Assembly: GCA_015099395.1 (NCBI GenBank)
Contig: AP024096.1
Span: 2,604,001 to 2,668,000, forward strand
Direction: 5' to 3'
From: Ktedonobacteria bacterium brp13
GTDB lineage: Bacteria > Chloroflexota > Ktedonobacteria > Ktedonobacterales > Ktedonobacteraceae
DNA: 64,000 nt
Under the pieces are notes generated by a model. The model was not told the DNA's origin and ran no database searches. It saw only the letters and a program-made list of their open reading frames with translations. Numbering within the stretch: the first letter of the stretch is position 1; each line of letters opens with the position of its first letter. Made by a program: the position numbers and the translations under genes. Positions 51,512 to 59,791 of the stretch are shown piece by piece.

Positions 51512-52138
51512 ATGAGTATTATGCAGTTTACACAAACAGTTCAAATTATGCCACCGCTGCAGATGAGACGTAGCAAACGTACTACTCAACCGACCCTCCC
51601 TGGCATGGAGCAAGAGCCGGTCCAGGCTCAGAAGGTGACCAATCGCCAGATTGCTGAGGTACTGGCTAGCATTGCAGATATGATCGAGTCGCAGAACGGC
51701 AATCGCTACCGCATTCAGGCGTATCGCAATGCTGCTCGCGGCGTTCTTGCTCTACAGGAGTCGGTTGTCGATATCCTGACACGAGGCGCACCACTGGTAA
51801 TCCCTGGCCTTGGCGAACGTCTACGTACACGTATTAAAGATCTTGCTCTGCATGGCTCAATGACCATCAACAATGGTTTCTACGCACAGACGCTGCCACA
51901 GGGCGTACGCATCCTGTTGACCGTTGATCATATCGGTCTGTACACAGCCATTCGACTGCATGAAGAGTTGGGGATCGACTCAATAGAGAAATTATATTCA
52001 GAGGCTCAACTACACCATATCCGCGAGCTGCCAGGCTTCGGTGTACGTAGCGAGGCACGTCTACAACAGATGGCTGAAAATATTCTGCGCAACCGCCAGG
52101 CCACACACAACCATGCACCCCTGGGTGGCGCAGCCTGA
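51512..52138 (+). CDS. Stand-alone PolX-type N-terminal domain (helix-hairpin-helix)
   Basis: A 208-residue protein. Residues about 45-115 read NRQIAEVLASIADMIESQNG then NRYRIQAYRNAARGVLAL, with a hairpin in VIPGLGERLRTRIKDLALHG. This is the 8-kDa-like domain that begins family X DNA polymerases. A second helix-hairpin-helix with ELPGFGVRSEARLQQMAE follows. The polymerase palm, thumb and PHP domains are absent and a stem-loop follows the stop, so it is not a truncated polymerase in this frame. It probably binds DNA gaps or ends. The start follows GGGAGG. Confidence 0.7.
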   Translation: MSIMQFTQTVQIMPPLQMRRSKRTTQPTLPGMEQEPVQAQKVTNRQIAEVLASIADMIESQNGNRYRIQAYRNAARGVLALQESVVDILTRGAPLVIPGLGERLRTRIKDLALHGSMTINNGFYAQTLPQGVRILLTVDHIGLYTAIRLHEELGIDSIEKLYSEAQLHHIRELPGFGVRSEARLQQMAENILRNRQATHNHAPLGGAA

Positions 52139-52173
52139 TAGTATCAGTAGCACAAACACACAAGAGCATAGAT

Positions 52174-52225
52174 AGACGAACATAGATCAGAACTCTATAC
52201 TTCTACATACTGATCTCTGTTCGTC
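52174..52225 (+). terminator. Strong terminator after the PolX-type protein gene
   Basis: AGACGAACATAGATCAG and CTGATCTCTGTTCGTCT pair as a 17-bp stem with one mismatch. A run of seven T follows. Confidence 0.85.
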
Positions 52226-52268
52226 TTTTTTTATGATGCAATGACGCATCCAATAGTAGCAATCAAGC

Positions 52269-52874
52269 TTAGTTGCTGCGACGGCGCGTCGTTATATGCT
52301 GCGTTCCCGACGTCGGGGGAGCGAGCAGGACACGAATCAACGAAGCGATTCCCCAGAAGATCAGCGCATAGATGAGCATGGCGATCAGGGTTGAGACGTC
52401 AAAGACAAAGGTCGAGCGTAAAGATGGTTCGCCGAAGATACCGTTAAAAGGTGTCACAAAGAAGTCGCTGACAGAATACAGTCCTGATACAAATGCATTG
52501 TAAGAGTTCGCACCAAGCAGACGGAATATGAAACGCAGGCCAAGCACGATTAAGAGAACGCTCAACAAGAAGTATGTGAAACGCACAAGCCACAGGCGCA
52601 GATTCGCACGCTGCAGTTCACGGTCAACGTACACCTCTTCACGCTTCTCAACCTGACCACCACTCACAAATGGCGCTCCTGGTTGCTGATACCCCTGCTG
52701 AGGATATCCCTGCTGCGGGTAATTGTTATCATAATAGGGCTGCTGCTGACCACCATTATTGGGATAACCGAGATTCTGGTTGGAATAGGGCACAGCTTCA
52801 GTAGGGTCCTCTGGCTGTGGATAGCGAGGATCAGAATAACGTGGATCAGGATAACCACCATACTGATTTCCCAT
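52269..52874 (-). CDS. YggT-like membrane protein with Pro/Tyr/Gln-rich N-terminus
   Basis: A protein of 201 residues. The first 80 are low-complexity (PYPQ, YPQQGYPQQGYQQPG, SNQN). A basic EKREEVYVDRELQRANLRL precedes two or three helices: VRFTYFLLSVLLIVLGLRFI and VFDVSTLIAMLIYALIFWGI. FFVTPFNGIFGE is the YggT-family motif before the last helices. YggT proteins are small membrane proteins of unclear role in envelope processes. The start follows AAGGAGG. Confidence 0.75.
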   Translation of the reverse strand: MGNQYGGYPDPRYSDPRYPQPEDPTEAVPYSNQNLGYPNNGGQQQPYYDNNYPQQGYPQQGYQQPGAPFVSGGQVEKREEVYVDRELQRANLRLWLVRFTYFLLSVLLIVLGLRFIFRLLGANSYNAFVSGLYSVSDFFVTPFNGIFGEPSLRSTFVFDVSTLIAMLIYALIFWGIASLIRVLLAPPTSGTQHITTRRRSN

Positions 52875-53246
52875 TAAGAGCCTCCTTGTCAGATAGTAAC
52901 TGAACGTTATAAAACTCATTTATAATAACGAAATAATCGTATTTAAAACCAGTTCTCTCTCTACTACGAAGTGACGGTAGATTGAGACTCTACAGATTGC
53001 ATAATGCCAGCGCCAGGTAAAGGGATGAGCATACACCCTCTTATCACGCAGACGTATGAACAGACCGATACTTAAACGTCATAGCATTATAAGGCTAACG
53101 TGATAGTACTTTATCTTCACTGATAGCACACCCAGGTGTCAGGTACGAACCATGTCAATCACGCAGGTGTTCGACATAGATCGTAGACAAGCATTTAAAC
53201 AAGATATACTATACAAAATAGATAAGTGAAAGGATTAGTTTACCTC
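52875..53246. other. Divergent promoter region, no gene seen
   Basis: About 370 bases between the YggT-like and LOG genes. No repeat or RNA gene recognised. Confidence 0.45.
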
Positions 53247-53834
53247 ATGCAACGTATTTGTGTCTATACTGGATCAAACGTAGGGCGGCACGTAGAGTAT
53301 CAGCAAGCAGCCTACGCACTGGGTCGGGAGCTCACTGCACGCGGATTGGGGCTGGTGTATGGTGGAGGACGAGCCGGATTAATGGGAGTGATCGCGGACA
53401 GCGTATTTTCAGCCGGAGGTGAAGTCATCGGCGTCATGCCAAGGAATCTCTTCCCGCGTGAGATCGCGAACTTGCAAGTGACCAAGCTATACGACGTTGG
53501 GAGTATGCACGAACGAAAAGCCATGATGACTGAGCTATCAGACGGCTTTATCGCCCTCCCAGGCGGCTTCGGTACGTTTGATGAGTTCTTCGAGATGCTT
53601 ACCTGGGCACAGCTCGGCATCCATCACAAACCGATTGGCATTCTCAATATCGCACACTACTTTGACCCCTTGCTCTCACTCATCGAACATGCTGTCACAG
53701 AAGGTTTCGTCAAAGACGAACACGCCCATATGATCATCACAGCCGAAAATCCTGGCGACCTGCTCGACGCCTTCGCTGCCTACACGCCGGTCATCAGGGA
53801 CACTGGCAAATGGGAGAACATACCAGAACCCTAA
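53247..53834 (+). CDS. LOG-family protein (TIGR00730)
   Basis: A protein of 195 residues in the LOG family, a Rossmann-type fold, which releases bases from nucleoside 5'-monophosphates (cytokinin activation in plants; purine nucleotide catabolism or unknown in bacteria). The signatures are YGGGRAGLMGVIAD and LPGGFGTFDEFFE (PGGxGTxxE). The start at 53247 (MQRICVYT) fits the family; GTG at 53226 is the alternative. Single gene with its own hairpin. Confidence 0.9.
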   Translation: MQRICVYTGSNVGRHVEYQQAAYALGRELTARGLGLVYGGGRAGLMGVIADSVFSAGGEVIGVMPRNLFPREIANLQVTKLYDVGSMHERKAMMTELSDGFIALPGGFGTFDEFFEMLTWAQLGIHHKPIGILNIAHYFDPLLSLIEHAVTEGFVKDEHAHMIITAENPGDLLDAFAAYTPVIRDTGKWENIPEP

Positions 53835-53842
53835 AACGCAAG

Positions 53843-53871
53843 CGGAGGAGCAGGGTGGAACTGCTCCGTTG
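53843..53871 (+). terminator. Terminator after the LOG gene
   Basis: GGAGCAG and CTGCTCC pair around GGTGGAA, with T-rich sequence following. Confidence 0.55.
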
Positions 53872-53924
53872 CTAGTAATATCCTTTTTGTGTTCCGTTTC
53901 TTCTCATGAAAGAGGGCAATACTC

Positions 53925-54425
53925 ATGTCTGAACGTTCAAAACAGGCTGAACAGCCTCTACGCGTGCTTTTTCTCTGTACTCACAATTCTTCGCGTTCCC
54001 AAATGGCAGAGGGATTACTGCGCGCTCGTGGCGGCTCTTCCTTTCTTGTCTTTAGCGCCGGTACGCAACCTCGCACGGTCCATCCGCTGGCGATCCAGGC
54101 CATGCAAGAGATTGGCATTGACCTCAGTAATCATAGGGCCAAAGGCATCGAGACATTTGCCGCCGAGCCACCAATGGATCTGGTCATTACGGTCTGCCAC
54201 GAGGCTCAGGAAACCTGTCCATACTTTCCGCATACCCGCAGCCAGGCTCATTGGGGCTTCTCTGACCCATCTCAGGTGAGCGGTACTGCTGAGGAACGAC
54301 TGGCCGCTTTTCGCCATACCCGCGACCTTCTTAGCGCCAAAATTGACCACTTCCTTGATCGCGAACCAGCCCGTTCGTTTGAAGCGTTGTACGCAGCGGC
54401 GCAAGCAGAAGAGCAACAAGGATAA
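53925..54425 (+). CDS. arsC: Arsenate reductase, low-molecular-weight phosphatase type
   Basis: A protein of 166 residues in the thioredoxin-coupled ArsC/LMW-PTP family. The CX5R catalytic loop CTHNSSR is at 18-24, and the downstream cysteines C89 (TVCHEA) and C96 (ETCPYF) supply the disulfide cascade. The WGFSDPS motif is typical of this arsenate reductase group. It reduces arsenate to arsenite. It is followed by a 75-bp repeat, then sigZ-like and arsM genes on the same strand. No arsR, arsB or acr3 is visible here. Confidence 0.88.
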   Translation: MSERSKQAEQPLRVLFLCTHNSSRSQMAEGLLRARGGSSFLVFSAGTQPRTVHPLAIQAMQEIGIDLSNHRAKGIETFAAEPPMDLVITVCHEAQETCPYFPHTRSQAHWGFSDPSQVSGTAEERLAAFRHTRDLLSAKIDHFLDREPARSFEALYAAAQAEEQQG

Positions 54426-54482
54426 GTACTTGAACCGCTGCGTCTTTTTGGCTGGACCTCCGTCTCTTCAGGTAAGAATCAA

Positions 54483-54556
54483 TTACTACTTATCCGAAAA
54501 CTTGAGTGTATAACACTAGCGACGTCAGTCGCGTTGGTTTTCGGAATAAGATCTTA
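54483..54556 (+). repeat. 75-bp palindromic repeat, copy 5
   Basis: TTACTACTTATCCGAAAAC, inner GCGAC-GTCA-GTCGC (loop changed at one base), TTTTCGGAATAAGATCTTA. It lies between arsC (57 bases after its stop) and the sigma-factor gene (22 bases before its start). Confidence 0.85.
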
Positions 54557-54578
54557 GAGAGAGAGGAGACGTATCTAT

Positions 54579-55226
54579 ATGGTGCCTCTGCTAACAGAAC
54601 AAACCTGGGAGCGCTTTCATTCACCACTGTATGCCTTTATTCGTATACGCGTGAGTGATGATGCGACGGCAGAAGATCTCCTGCAGGATGTCTTTGTCAA
54701 AATTCATCAGCAAATCGAGACACTCAAAGAGACAAAGAAACTGGAAAGCTGGGTCTATCAGATTACCCGCAATACGATCATTGATTACTATCGTAGCAGA
54801 AGAACCACTATCTCGCTAGAAGAGCCAGAGGTGCTTCGACTTTCTGAAGATCTGCCAGACGATGATATTGTGAGCGAATTATTTCCTGCGGTCCGCGTGA
54901 TGGTGAATAGTCTGCCACCCCAGGATCGCCAGGCGTTAATCCTGACAGAGTATCAAGGATTGACGCAGAAAGAGCTGAGTGAACGCCTGGCGATCTCCTT
55001 TTCGGGGGCAAAGTCACGGGTACAACGAGCCAGACAACGACTCAAACAGTTGCTTCTCGCTTGCTGCCATTTTGAGCTGGACACCCGCGGCCATATTCTC
55101 AACTATGCTCCCCATTGTCAGTGCTGTAGTGATGATGCCTCCTGCTGTACAGCGGAACAGGAAGTCGCGAGTATCCAGGTGCGTCCTTTTACGGAAAGCC
55201 TCGTCTCTTCAGACAGTACACTATGA
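54579..55226 (+). CDS. sigZ: SigZ-like ECF sigma factor with cysteine-rich tail
   Basis: An ECF sigma factor of 215 residues. Region 2 is ATAEDLLQDVFVKIHQQIET then WVYQITRNTIIDYYRSR; region 4 is LPPQDRQALILTEYQGLTQK then ELSERLAISFSGAKSRVQRA. The tail after about 155 carries seven Cys in three clusters: LLACCHFE, PHCQCCSD and ASCCTA. The pattern LDTRGHILNY..C is characteristic of SigZ. With arsM downstream and arsC upstream, the tail may bind As(III) or another soft metal and control activity. That is inference. The start follows GAGAGGAG. Confidence 0.82.
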   Translation: MVPLLTEQTWERFHSPLYAFIRIRVSDDATAEDLLQDVFVKIHQQIETLKETKKLESWVYQITRNTIIDYYRSRRTTISLEEPEVLRLSEDLPDDDIVSELFPAVRVMVNSLPPQDRQALILTEYQGLTQKELSERLAISFSGAKSRVQRARQRLKQLLLACCHFELDTRGHILNYAPHCQCCSDDASCCTAEQEVASIQVRPFTESLVSSDSTL

Positions 55227-55274
55227 GGGCAGCAGAGTGCTGCTCTCAGCACAAGAGAAAGTGAGCATTATCTG

Positions 55275-56132
55275 ATGAATTCAGTGCCTCAAAATGATGA
55301 GAAATTGCGTGAAGCCGTCCGTACACGTTATGCTGGAGCCGCTTTGCAGGTGCTTGGCACTGCTACAACAACAGGTGAGACATCCTGTTGTGGACCAGCC
55401 TGTTGCACACCTGGAGCAAACGCTGAAAATCCTATCACGTCCGATCTGTATACGCAGATGGAATTAGGCAATATCCCGGTGGCTGCAGCACTGGCGTCTC
55501 TTGGCTGTGGTAATCCCACGGCACTCGCCCAACTGCTCCCAGGCGAGAAAGTACTGGATCTGGGCAGTGGTGGCGGGATTGATGTCTTGCTCTCCGCCAA
55601 ACGTGTCGGGCCAACGGGCTTTGCCTACGGTCTCGACATGACGGACCCGATGCTGGAGCTCGCAGAGAAGAATCGCCAGGAGGCAGGAGTTGAAAATGTT
55701 CAGTTTTTGAAAGGTATCATCGAAGCTATCCCACTGCCCGACAACAGTGTGAATGTGGTCATTTCAAACTGCGTGATCAATCTCTCCGCCGACAAAGCAC
55801 AGGTCCTACGCGAAGCCTATCGTGTGCTCGCTCCTGGTGGACATTTCGCTGTCTCAGATATAGTGATACAGGGTGACCTCCCACCAGCGTTTCGCCAGGA
55901 TATGGAGTCCTGGGCGGGCTGCATCGCCGGAGCTTTAGAAGAGCAAACCTACCGTTCATTGCTCGCTGCAGCCGGTTTCGTGGATATAGACGTCGAGGTA
56001 ACACGGCGCTATTCGCTGGCTGAGATTGCCGCAAGTGGTGCCAGCGCAACCATTGACGCGCTTTCGCCAGCAGAACGGCAAGCGGTAGATGGACGCTTTG
56101 TCAGCGCCTTTGTCCGTGCACGCAAACCGTAA
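55275..56132 (+). CDS. arsM: Arsenite S-adenosylmethionine methyltransferase
   Basis: An As(III) methyltransferase of 285 residues. SAM motif [20 protein letters not shown] is at about 93-112. The four cysteines needed in ArsM are matched by C38/C39, C78, C166 (SNCVINL) and C216 (WAGCIAG). An extra CCGPACC cluster at 38-44 is typical of bacterial ArsM. It methylates arsenite to mono- to trimethyl species, some volatile. It is 48 bases after the SigZ-like gene, so one transcript is likely. A terminator follows. Confidence 0.92.
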   Translation: MNSVPQNDEKLREAVRTRYAGAALQVLGTATTTGETSCCGPACCTPGANAENPITSDLYTQMELGNIPVAAALASLGCGNPTALAQLLPGEKVLDLGSGGGIDVLLSAKRVGPTGFAYGLDMTDPMLELAEKNRQEAGVENVQFLKGIIEAIPLPDNSVNVVISNCVINLSADKAQVLREAYRVLAPGGHFAVSDIVIQGDLPPAFRQDMESWAGCIAGALEEQTYRSLLAAAGFVDIDVEVTRRYSLAEIAASGASATIDALSPAERQAVDGRFVSAFVRARKP

Positions 56133-56149
56133 GGCATCCTAAGACCAAC

Positions 56150-56188
56150 TCTGCACTCAAGCGAGGATCAACCTTGCCTGAGTGCAGA
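56150..56188 (+). terminator. Terminator after arsM
   Basis: TCTGCACTCA and TGAGTGCAGA form a perfect 10-bp stem, extended by AGC/GCC inside, about 20 bases past the arsM stop. The opposite-strand CAP gene ends 22 bases further. Confidence 0.75.
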
Positions 56189-56209
56189 AGTATCTACGTC
56201 ATCAGCATA

Positions 56210-56893
56210 TCAGGAGAGAGGTCGTCCAAAGTCTTCGGTCAACCAGACCCGTCCGCTGCCATCGACAATAACATCAACACCAATCAGTGTGTTTTGCGAT
56301 AGGATGTTGAGACGGTGTCCATCATCGGGTGGTTGCTCGGCAAACATCGACTGATTCAAGGCGAGAGCCATACTCTGTGCACTCTGGCCGGTGCCTGTGC
56401 CGATGTTTTCAGCAACCGAGCTCCAGACCAGACCTGTCCGGGTAATACGTGTCCCCAGATCAGCCTCGTCAGGCAATTGATGTGAGAGCTGGTCAGCAGC
56501 CACCATCACCAGATTATGATTATGTGCGCTCTGCACAAGCTGCGTACTCCATGTCAACGCAGGCAATCCGGCACCAGCGCGTTGCTGATTGATCTGAGCA
56601 AAGACCGCCTGTACCGCCTGTGTGACAGATGTCGTGGTAGTTGGAGCAGCCGGAACAGACTTTGTAGTGGGCTGGGTTAGTTTATTTGTAGCGCAAAGCA
56701 TCTTTTGCGCATGGCACTGTGCTGATTGCAGATCGACAACCTTGTGCGTATGGACACTCACCTGCACTACCTGGTTGGTTTGCGCGACCTTGCTGCGTGT
56801 AGGCACAGAGATACATCCAACCATCACCACAAATAGCACGATACATCCAAAGAAGCGAACTATCCTTGCCAAACTAAATATCTTCCTCTCCAT
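56210..56893 (-). CDS. Secreted CAP/SCP-domain protein
   Basis: A protein of about 227 residues. N-terminal lipoprotein or membrane signal (SLARIVRFFGCIVLFVVMVG followed by CIS). The C-terminal 130 residues form a CAP domain: VFAQINQQRAGAGLPALTWS then LVQSAHNHNLVMV, GHRLNILSQNTLIGVDVIVD and EDFG. A GTG three codons upstream (56902) is possible; the ATG at 56893 is preferred. CAP proteins of bacteria are exported with unknown ligands. It converges with arsM. Confidence 0.8.
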   Translation of the reverse strand: MERKIFSLARIVRFFGCIVLFVVMVGCISVPTRSKVAQTNQVVQVSVHTHKVVDLQSAQCHAQKMLCATNKLTQPTTKSVPAAPTTTTSVTQAVQAVFAQINQQRAGAGLPALTWSTQLVQSAHNHNLVMVAADQLSHQLPDEADLGTRITRTGLVWSSVAENIGTGTGQSAQSMALALNQSMFAEQPPDDGHRLNILSQNTLIGVDVIVDGSGRVWLTEDFGRPLS

Positions 56894-57035
56894 AAACTTC
56901 ACTTCGATTATACCAACATATAAGATACAAAAGAAGTAATCTGCGCACTCTTAGTACTTTTTGGCATTGTCGGCGATGCCGACTTTTACGTCATCAGTAG
57001 ATGTAGAGCTTATTCCACACATCAACATGCGCTGC

Positions 57036-57878
57036 TCACCAGTCCTGCTTGTCGATCATCTCAATGAAGCGCTGCTCAAGCTCATAGGTATGGGGACCGG
57101 GTTGACCGTTCCCAATGCTCTGGTCATCGATCTGGATGACCGGAGTGATCTCACGCGACGAGGATGTTATAAACGCTTCGTCGACCTCGCTCAATTCAGA
57201 CAACAGGATGGCACGTTCCTCGATTGTAAAAACGCCACGAGCCAGCGCAAGGACCGTCTCACGCGTAATCCCGTGCAGCACCTCTTTCTGCGGCGTAATC
57301 AATGTCGTGCCACGCAAGACAAAAAAGTTGCCGCGTGTGCTCTCCAGCACGTGATCATGCTCGTTGACATAGAGGGCATCGCTCGCACCGCGTTGCGCGG
57401 CCGCCTTGAGTGCGCGAATAGCAGAGGTATAATTCGAGGTCTTCGCCTCTGGCGTCGTGCGTTGGAGACGGGTCGTAATCAGCTTGAGACCCTGCGCGAA
57501 GCGCTGCATATCGCGAGCAGCCAGCGGCGTCACCATAATCGCCAGACCAGGCTCCCCCGCAGGCAGTACACCATCCTCGCTGATCCCGCCCGTCACAAGC
57601 ATGCGCACAGAAGCATCCGTATAGCTATTGCGTTCAATCGCCTCTCGCACCTTCTGTGACAGAAAATCACGGTCAAAAGTGACTGGTAGATCTATCAGTT
57701 CTGCAGACCGATAGAGCCGCGTCAGATGTGCGTCCAGGTGGAACGGACGTCGATTATATGTGCGTAACGCCTCGAAGACACTGTAACCACGCAGGACCGC
57801 TACATCATTGATCGATATCGTCGCCTCTTGCGGATGCACCCAGCGACTATTGATATACCACCAGGCATTCGTATCCAT
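57036..57878 (-). CDS. Class IV aminotransferase
   Basis: A PLP fold-type IV enzyme of 280 residues (branched-chain, D-amino acid or 4-amino-4-deoxychorismate lyase type). The PLP lysine is K146 in EAKTSNY. ESTRGNFFVLRG carries the conserved glutamate, and GITRETVLALA is the phosphate-binding turn. EVDEAFITSSSREITPVIQI is typical of IlvE/DAAT-like enzymes. Substrate unassigned; pabC-type lyase is an alternative. It is transcribed toward the CAP gene and away from the EVE gene on the same strand. Confidence 0.85.
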   Translation of the reverse strand: MDTNAWWYINSRWVHPQEATISINDVAVLRGYSVFEALRTYNRRPFHLDAHLTRLYRSAELIDLPVTFDRDFLSQKVREAIERNSYTDASVRMLVTGGISEDGVLPAGEPGLAIMVTPLAARDMQRFAQGLKLITTRLQRTTPEAKTSNYTSAIRALKAAAQRGASDALYVNEHDHVLESTRGNFFVLRGTTLITPQKEVLHGITRETVLALARGVFTIEERAILLSELSEVDEAFITSSSREITPVIQIDDQSIGNGQPGPHTYELEQRFIEMIDKQDW

Positions 57879-57924
57879 ATCATTAACATCCTGTTCTCTA
57901 TGCGTATAAAATCTTCAACATATG

Positions 57925-58359
57925 CTAGAAAGCATTCGATATATCAGCCGCAGAAAAATTTTGCGGATAGTGCTCACGCATCCAATGTATAAACTCCACA
58001 GGCATGCTCATCGTTGAGAGACGACTCTGGCGTACAAGACTCCAATCGTCAAAACGATGCGTCTCCTTAACGGCACGGAGCGTCACGGGCCGGGCCAGAC
58101 GACGTATGAATTGCATATCAACCACCCAACTCTTACTATCATGCGGATCTGGACGCGGCTGCCCTGTCACACGGGCCAGTCCCACAATCGCCGCCTCGCC
58201 CATACTATGATAAATAAAAACCTCGTCGCCCTGTTGCATCGATTGAATGACACGTACCGCCTGCGCACTGCGTACACCATCCCACGTCGTCTCTTTATCC
58301 TGCTCGAATTGCTCTATCGAGTACGTTTCTGGATCGGTTTTCGCCAAAAAATAGGCCAT
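57925..58359 (-). CDS. EVE-domain protein
   Basis: An EVE-domain protein of 144 residues: start MAYFLAKTDPETYSIEQFEQ, then TWDGVRSAQAV, GDEVFIYHSMGEAAIVGLAR, and the tail SRLSTMSMPVEFIHWM. EVE domains are relatives of YTH domains and bind modified nucleotides in RNA or DNA, and are often found near defence genes. No defence gene is next to it. It lies 46 bases before the aminotransferase on the same strand, perhaps in one unit. Confidence 0.88.
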   Translation of the reverse strand: MAYFLAKTDPETYSIEQFEQDKETTWDGVRSAQAVRVIQSMQQGDEVFIYHSMGEAAIVGLARVTGQPRPDPHDSKSWVVDMQFIRRLARPVTLRAVKETHRFDDWSLVRQSRLSTMSMPVEFIHWMREHYPQNFSAADISNAF

Positions 58360-58588
58360 AATTTACATAACCTCACATAACAAATTCGTTGCCCCTACTA
58401 TACCAGATCACGGCCAATATACCAGCGTCAAACCTGAATGGAGGTGAGATTGTATGCTCTATGCAGTCTAAAACATGGGCACAGTTTAAAATATGATCAT
58501 AAAAAGCGATATTCTCTTTATAGCATATACTATCATGCTATAATCTTATAATAGATGTATATACCAACTATAATATATCCTGGAGTGA

Positions 58589-59344
58589 ATGATGAAATAC
58601 GTGAAGGCCCGCGTCATGATTGCAGGAGCGCCAGCACTCGTCGTCTACGAGCAGGCAGTAGCACCGGAGGTCTGCGCGCAACGCGGCACGGTCCTCTTCT
58701 ACCATGGTTTTGGTGAGCGCAAAGAGGGCTATCGTGGAGTGCTAGAGCGCTTTGCGCAACTGGGGATGCTGGCGCTCGGCATCGATGGGATAGGGCATGG
58801 AGAACGCCGCTACCTTGACTTTATTGAACGCTTCCCTGCTATCACCGATGAGACCCGTGGCGATCCACGCTATGAAGCGTCCTTTCTGGATGTCTTGAGT
58901 GAGACAGTGCACGAACTACCAGGTATCCTTGATGCGTTGCTAGAACGTGGCTGGGCCGTTCCCGGTCATATCGGGATCAGTGGCCATTCGTTCGGCGGTT
59001 TTGTGAGCTATGCAGCGCTCATCACGGATAAGAGAATCGTAGCCGCCGCGCCCGTCGTAGGTTCACCGCAATGGCTGCTCCCCCGGCCAGAGAGCCCGCA
59101 CCTGCATCTCGAAAAGCTCTATCCGGTCGCTATCCTCTCCCAGAACGCCACGCTGGATACAAACATCCCCGCACACTACGCCCGCAACTTCCATCAAGCT
59201 CTAACACCGTACTATATGCAATCGCCTGCGCGGCTCCGCTATATTGAATATCCCAACTCTCCACACGACCTCACACGCACCGATTGGCAACAGGCATGGA
59301 GTGAGGCTGCACGCTGGCTGGCATCATTTTTGATCACAGAATAA
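58589..59344 (+). CDS. Alpha/beta-fold hydrolase of the acyl-hydrolase/esterase type
   Basis: A protein of 251 residues with an alpha/beta-hydrolase core: oxyanion region LFYHGFGERKEGYRG, nucleophile elbow GISGHSFGGFVSY, and the late histidine YPNSPHDLTRTDW. The pattern is close to the YtaP/dienelactone-type hydrolases that carry an extra helical lid (GIGHGERRYLDFIERF). The start follows GGAG; ATG at 58589 or 58592. The substrate is unknown. The 3' end of the gene is part of a long hairpin. Confidence 0.72.
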   Translation: MMKYVKARVMIAGAPALVVYEQAVAPEVCAQRGTVLFYHGFGERKEGYRGVLERFAQLGMLALGIDGIGHGERRYLDFIERFPAITDETRGDPRYEASFLDVLSETVHELPGILDALLERGWAVPGHIGISGHSFGGFVSYAALITDKRIVAAAPVVGSPQWLLPRPESPHLHLEKLYPVAILSQNATLDTNIPAHYARNFHQALTPYYMQSPARLRYIEYPNSPHDLTRTDWQQAWSEAARWLASFLITE

Positions 59345-59367
59345 CACCAGTCAGCATGCAGCCTCGC
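59305..59367 (+). terminator. Hairpin overlapping the end of the hydrolase gene
   Basis: GAGGCTGCACGCTGGCTGG inside the gene pairs with CCAGTCAGCATGCAGCCTC past the stop: a 19-bp stem with two mismatches and a loop containing the stop codon. A terminator that uses coding sequence as its left arm. Confidence 0.55.
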
Positions 59368-59384
59368 CCTCTCTCACTAACAAT

Positions 59385-59537
59385 CTAACGACCAGGCATA
59401 ATCGCTTCGCGCGACCAATAGCTCACGCGATTGCGCCATTCGCGCGAATCAAACGTCTCACGGCTATCAGCGCCCCAATACAAGGCAGCTACATCGAACA
59501 GTATGAGTGCCACTAAGGACAACAGTATGACCAACAT
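59385..59537 (-). CDS. Small membrane protein, 50 residues
   Basis: Reads MLVILLSLVALILFDVAALY then WGADSRETFDSREWRNRVSY and WSREAIMPGR. One N-terminal membrane helix is followed by a charged Arg-rich cytoplasmic tail. The start ATG at 59535-59537 has AGGAAGGAAG at a good distance. The pattern resembles other short single-helix proteins with an ADSRxxFD motif known in Chloroflexota, so it is likely real though too short for normal gene calling. It stands alone between two plus-strand genes. Confidence 0.65.
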   Translation of the reverse strand: MLVILLSLVALILFDVAALYWGADSRETFDSREWRNRVSYWSREAIMPGR

Positions 59538-59791
59538 GATTGACTTCCTTCCTTCTCGTTAGAAACCGTGCACATTAGAAACCGTACATGCATAGAAAAT
59601 CTAAAGATGAATCCTCTTAAAACAGATTATACTTTTCTGTACAAATGCTACGTCTTTCGTTCTACAATCCTCATTAGTAATAACCACCGCATATTCACAC
59701 CTCTTGTACTAAGTGTAAATGAATGGTATTATCAAGTCAAGGAAACATTTTTGATGATACTTATCAAAAAAATCGATAGGAGATACGCTGA

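Noticed and set aside
58389..58588. tRNA or riboswitch between the EVE and hydrolase genes
   Set aside because: No cloverleaf or conserved riboswitch core could be seen; AT-rich promoter-like sequence only.
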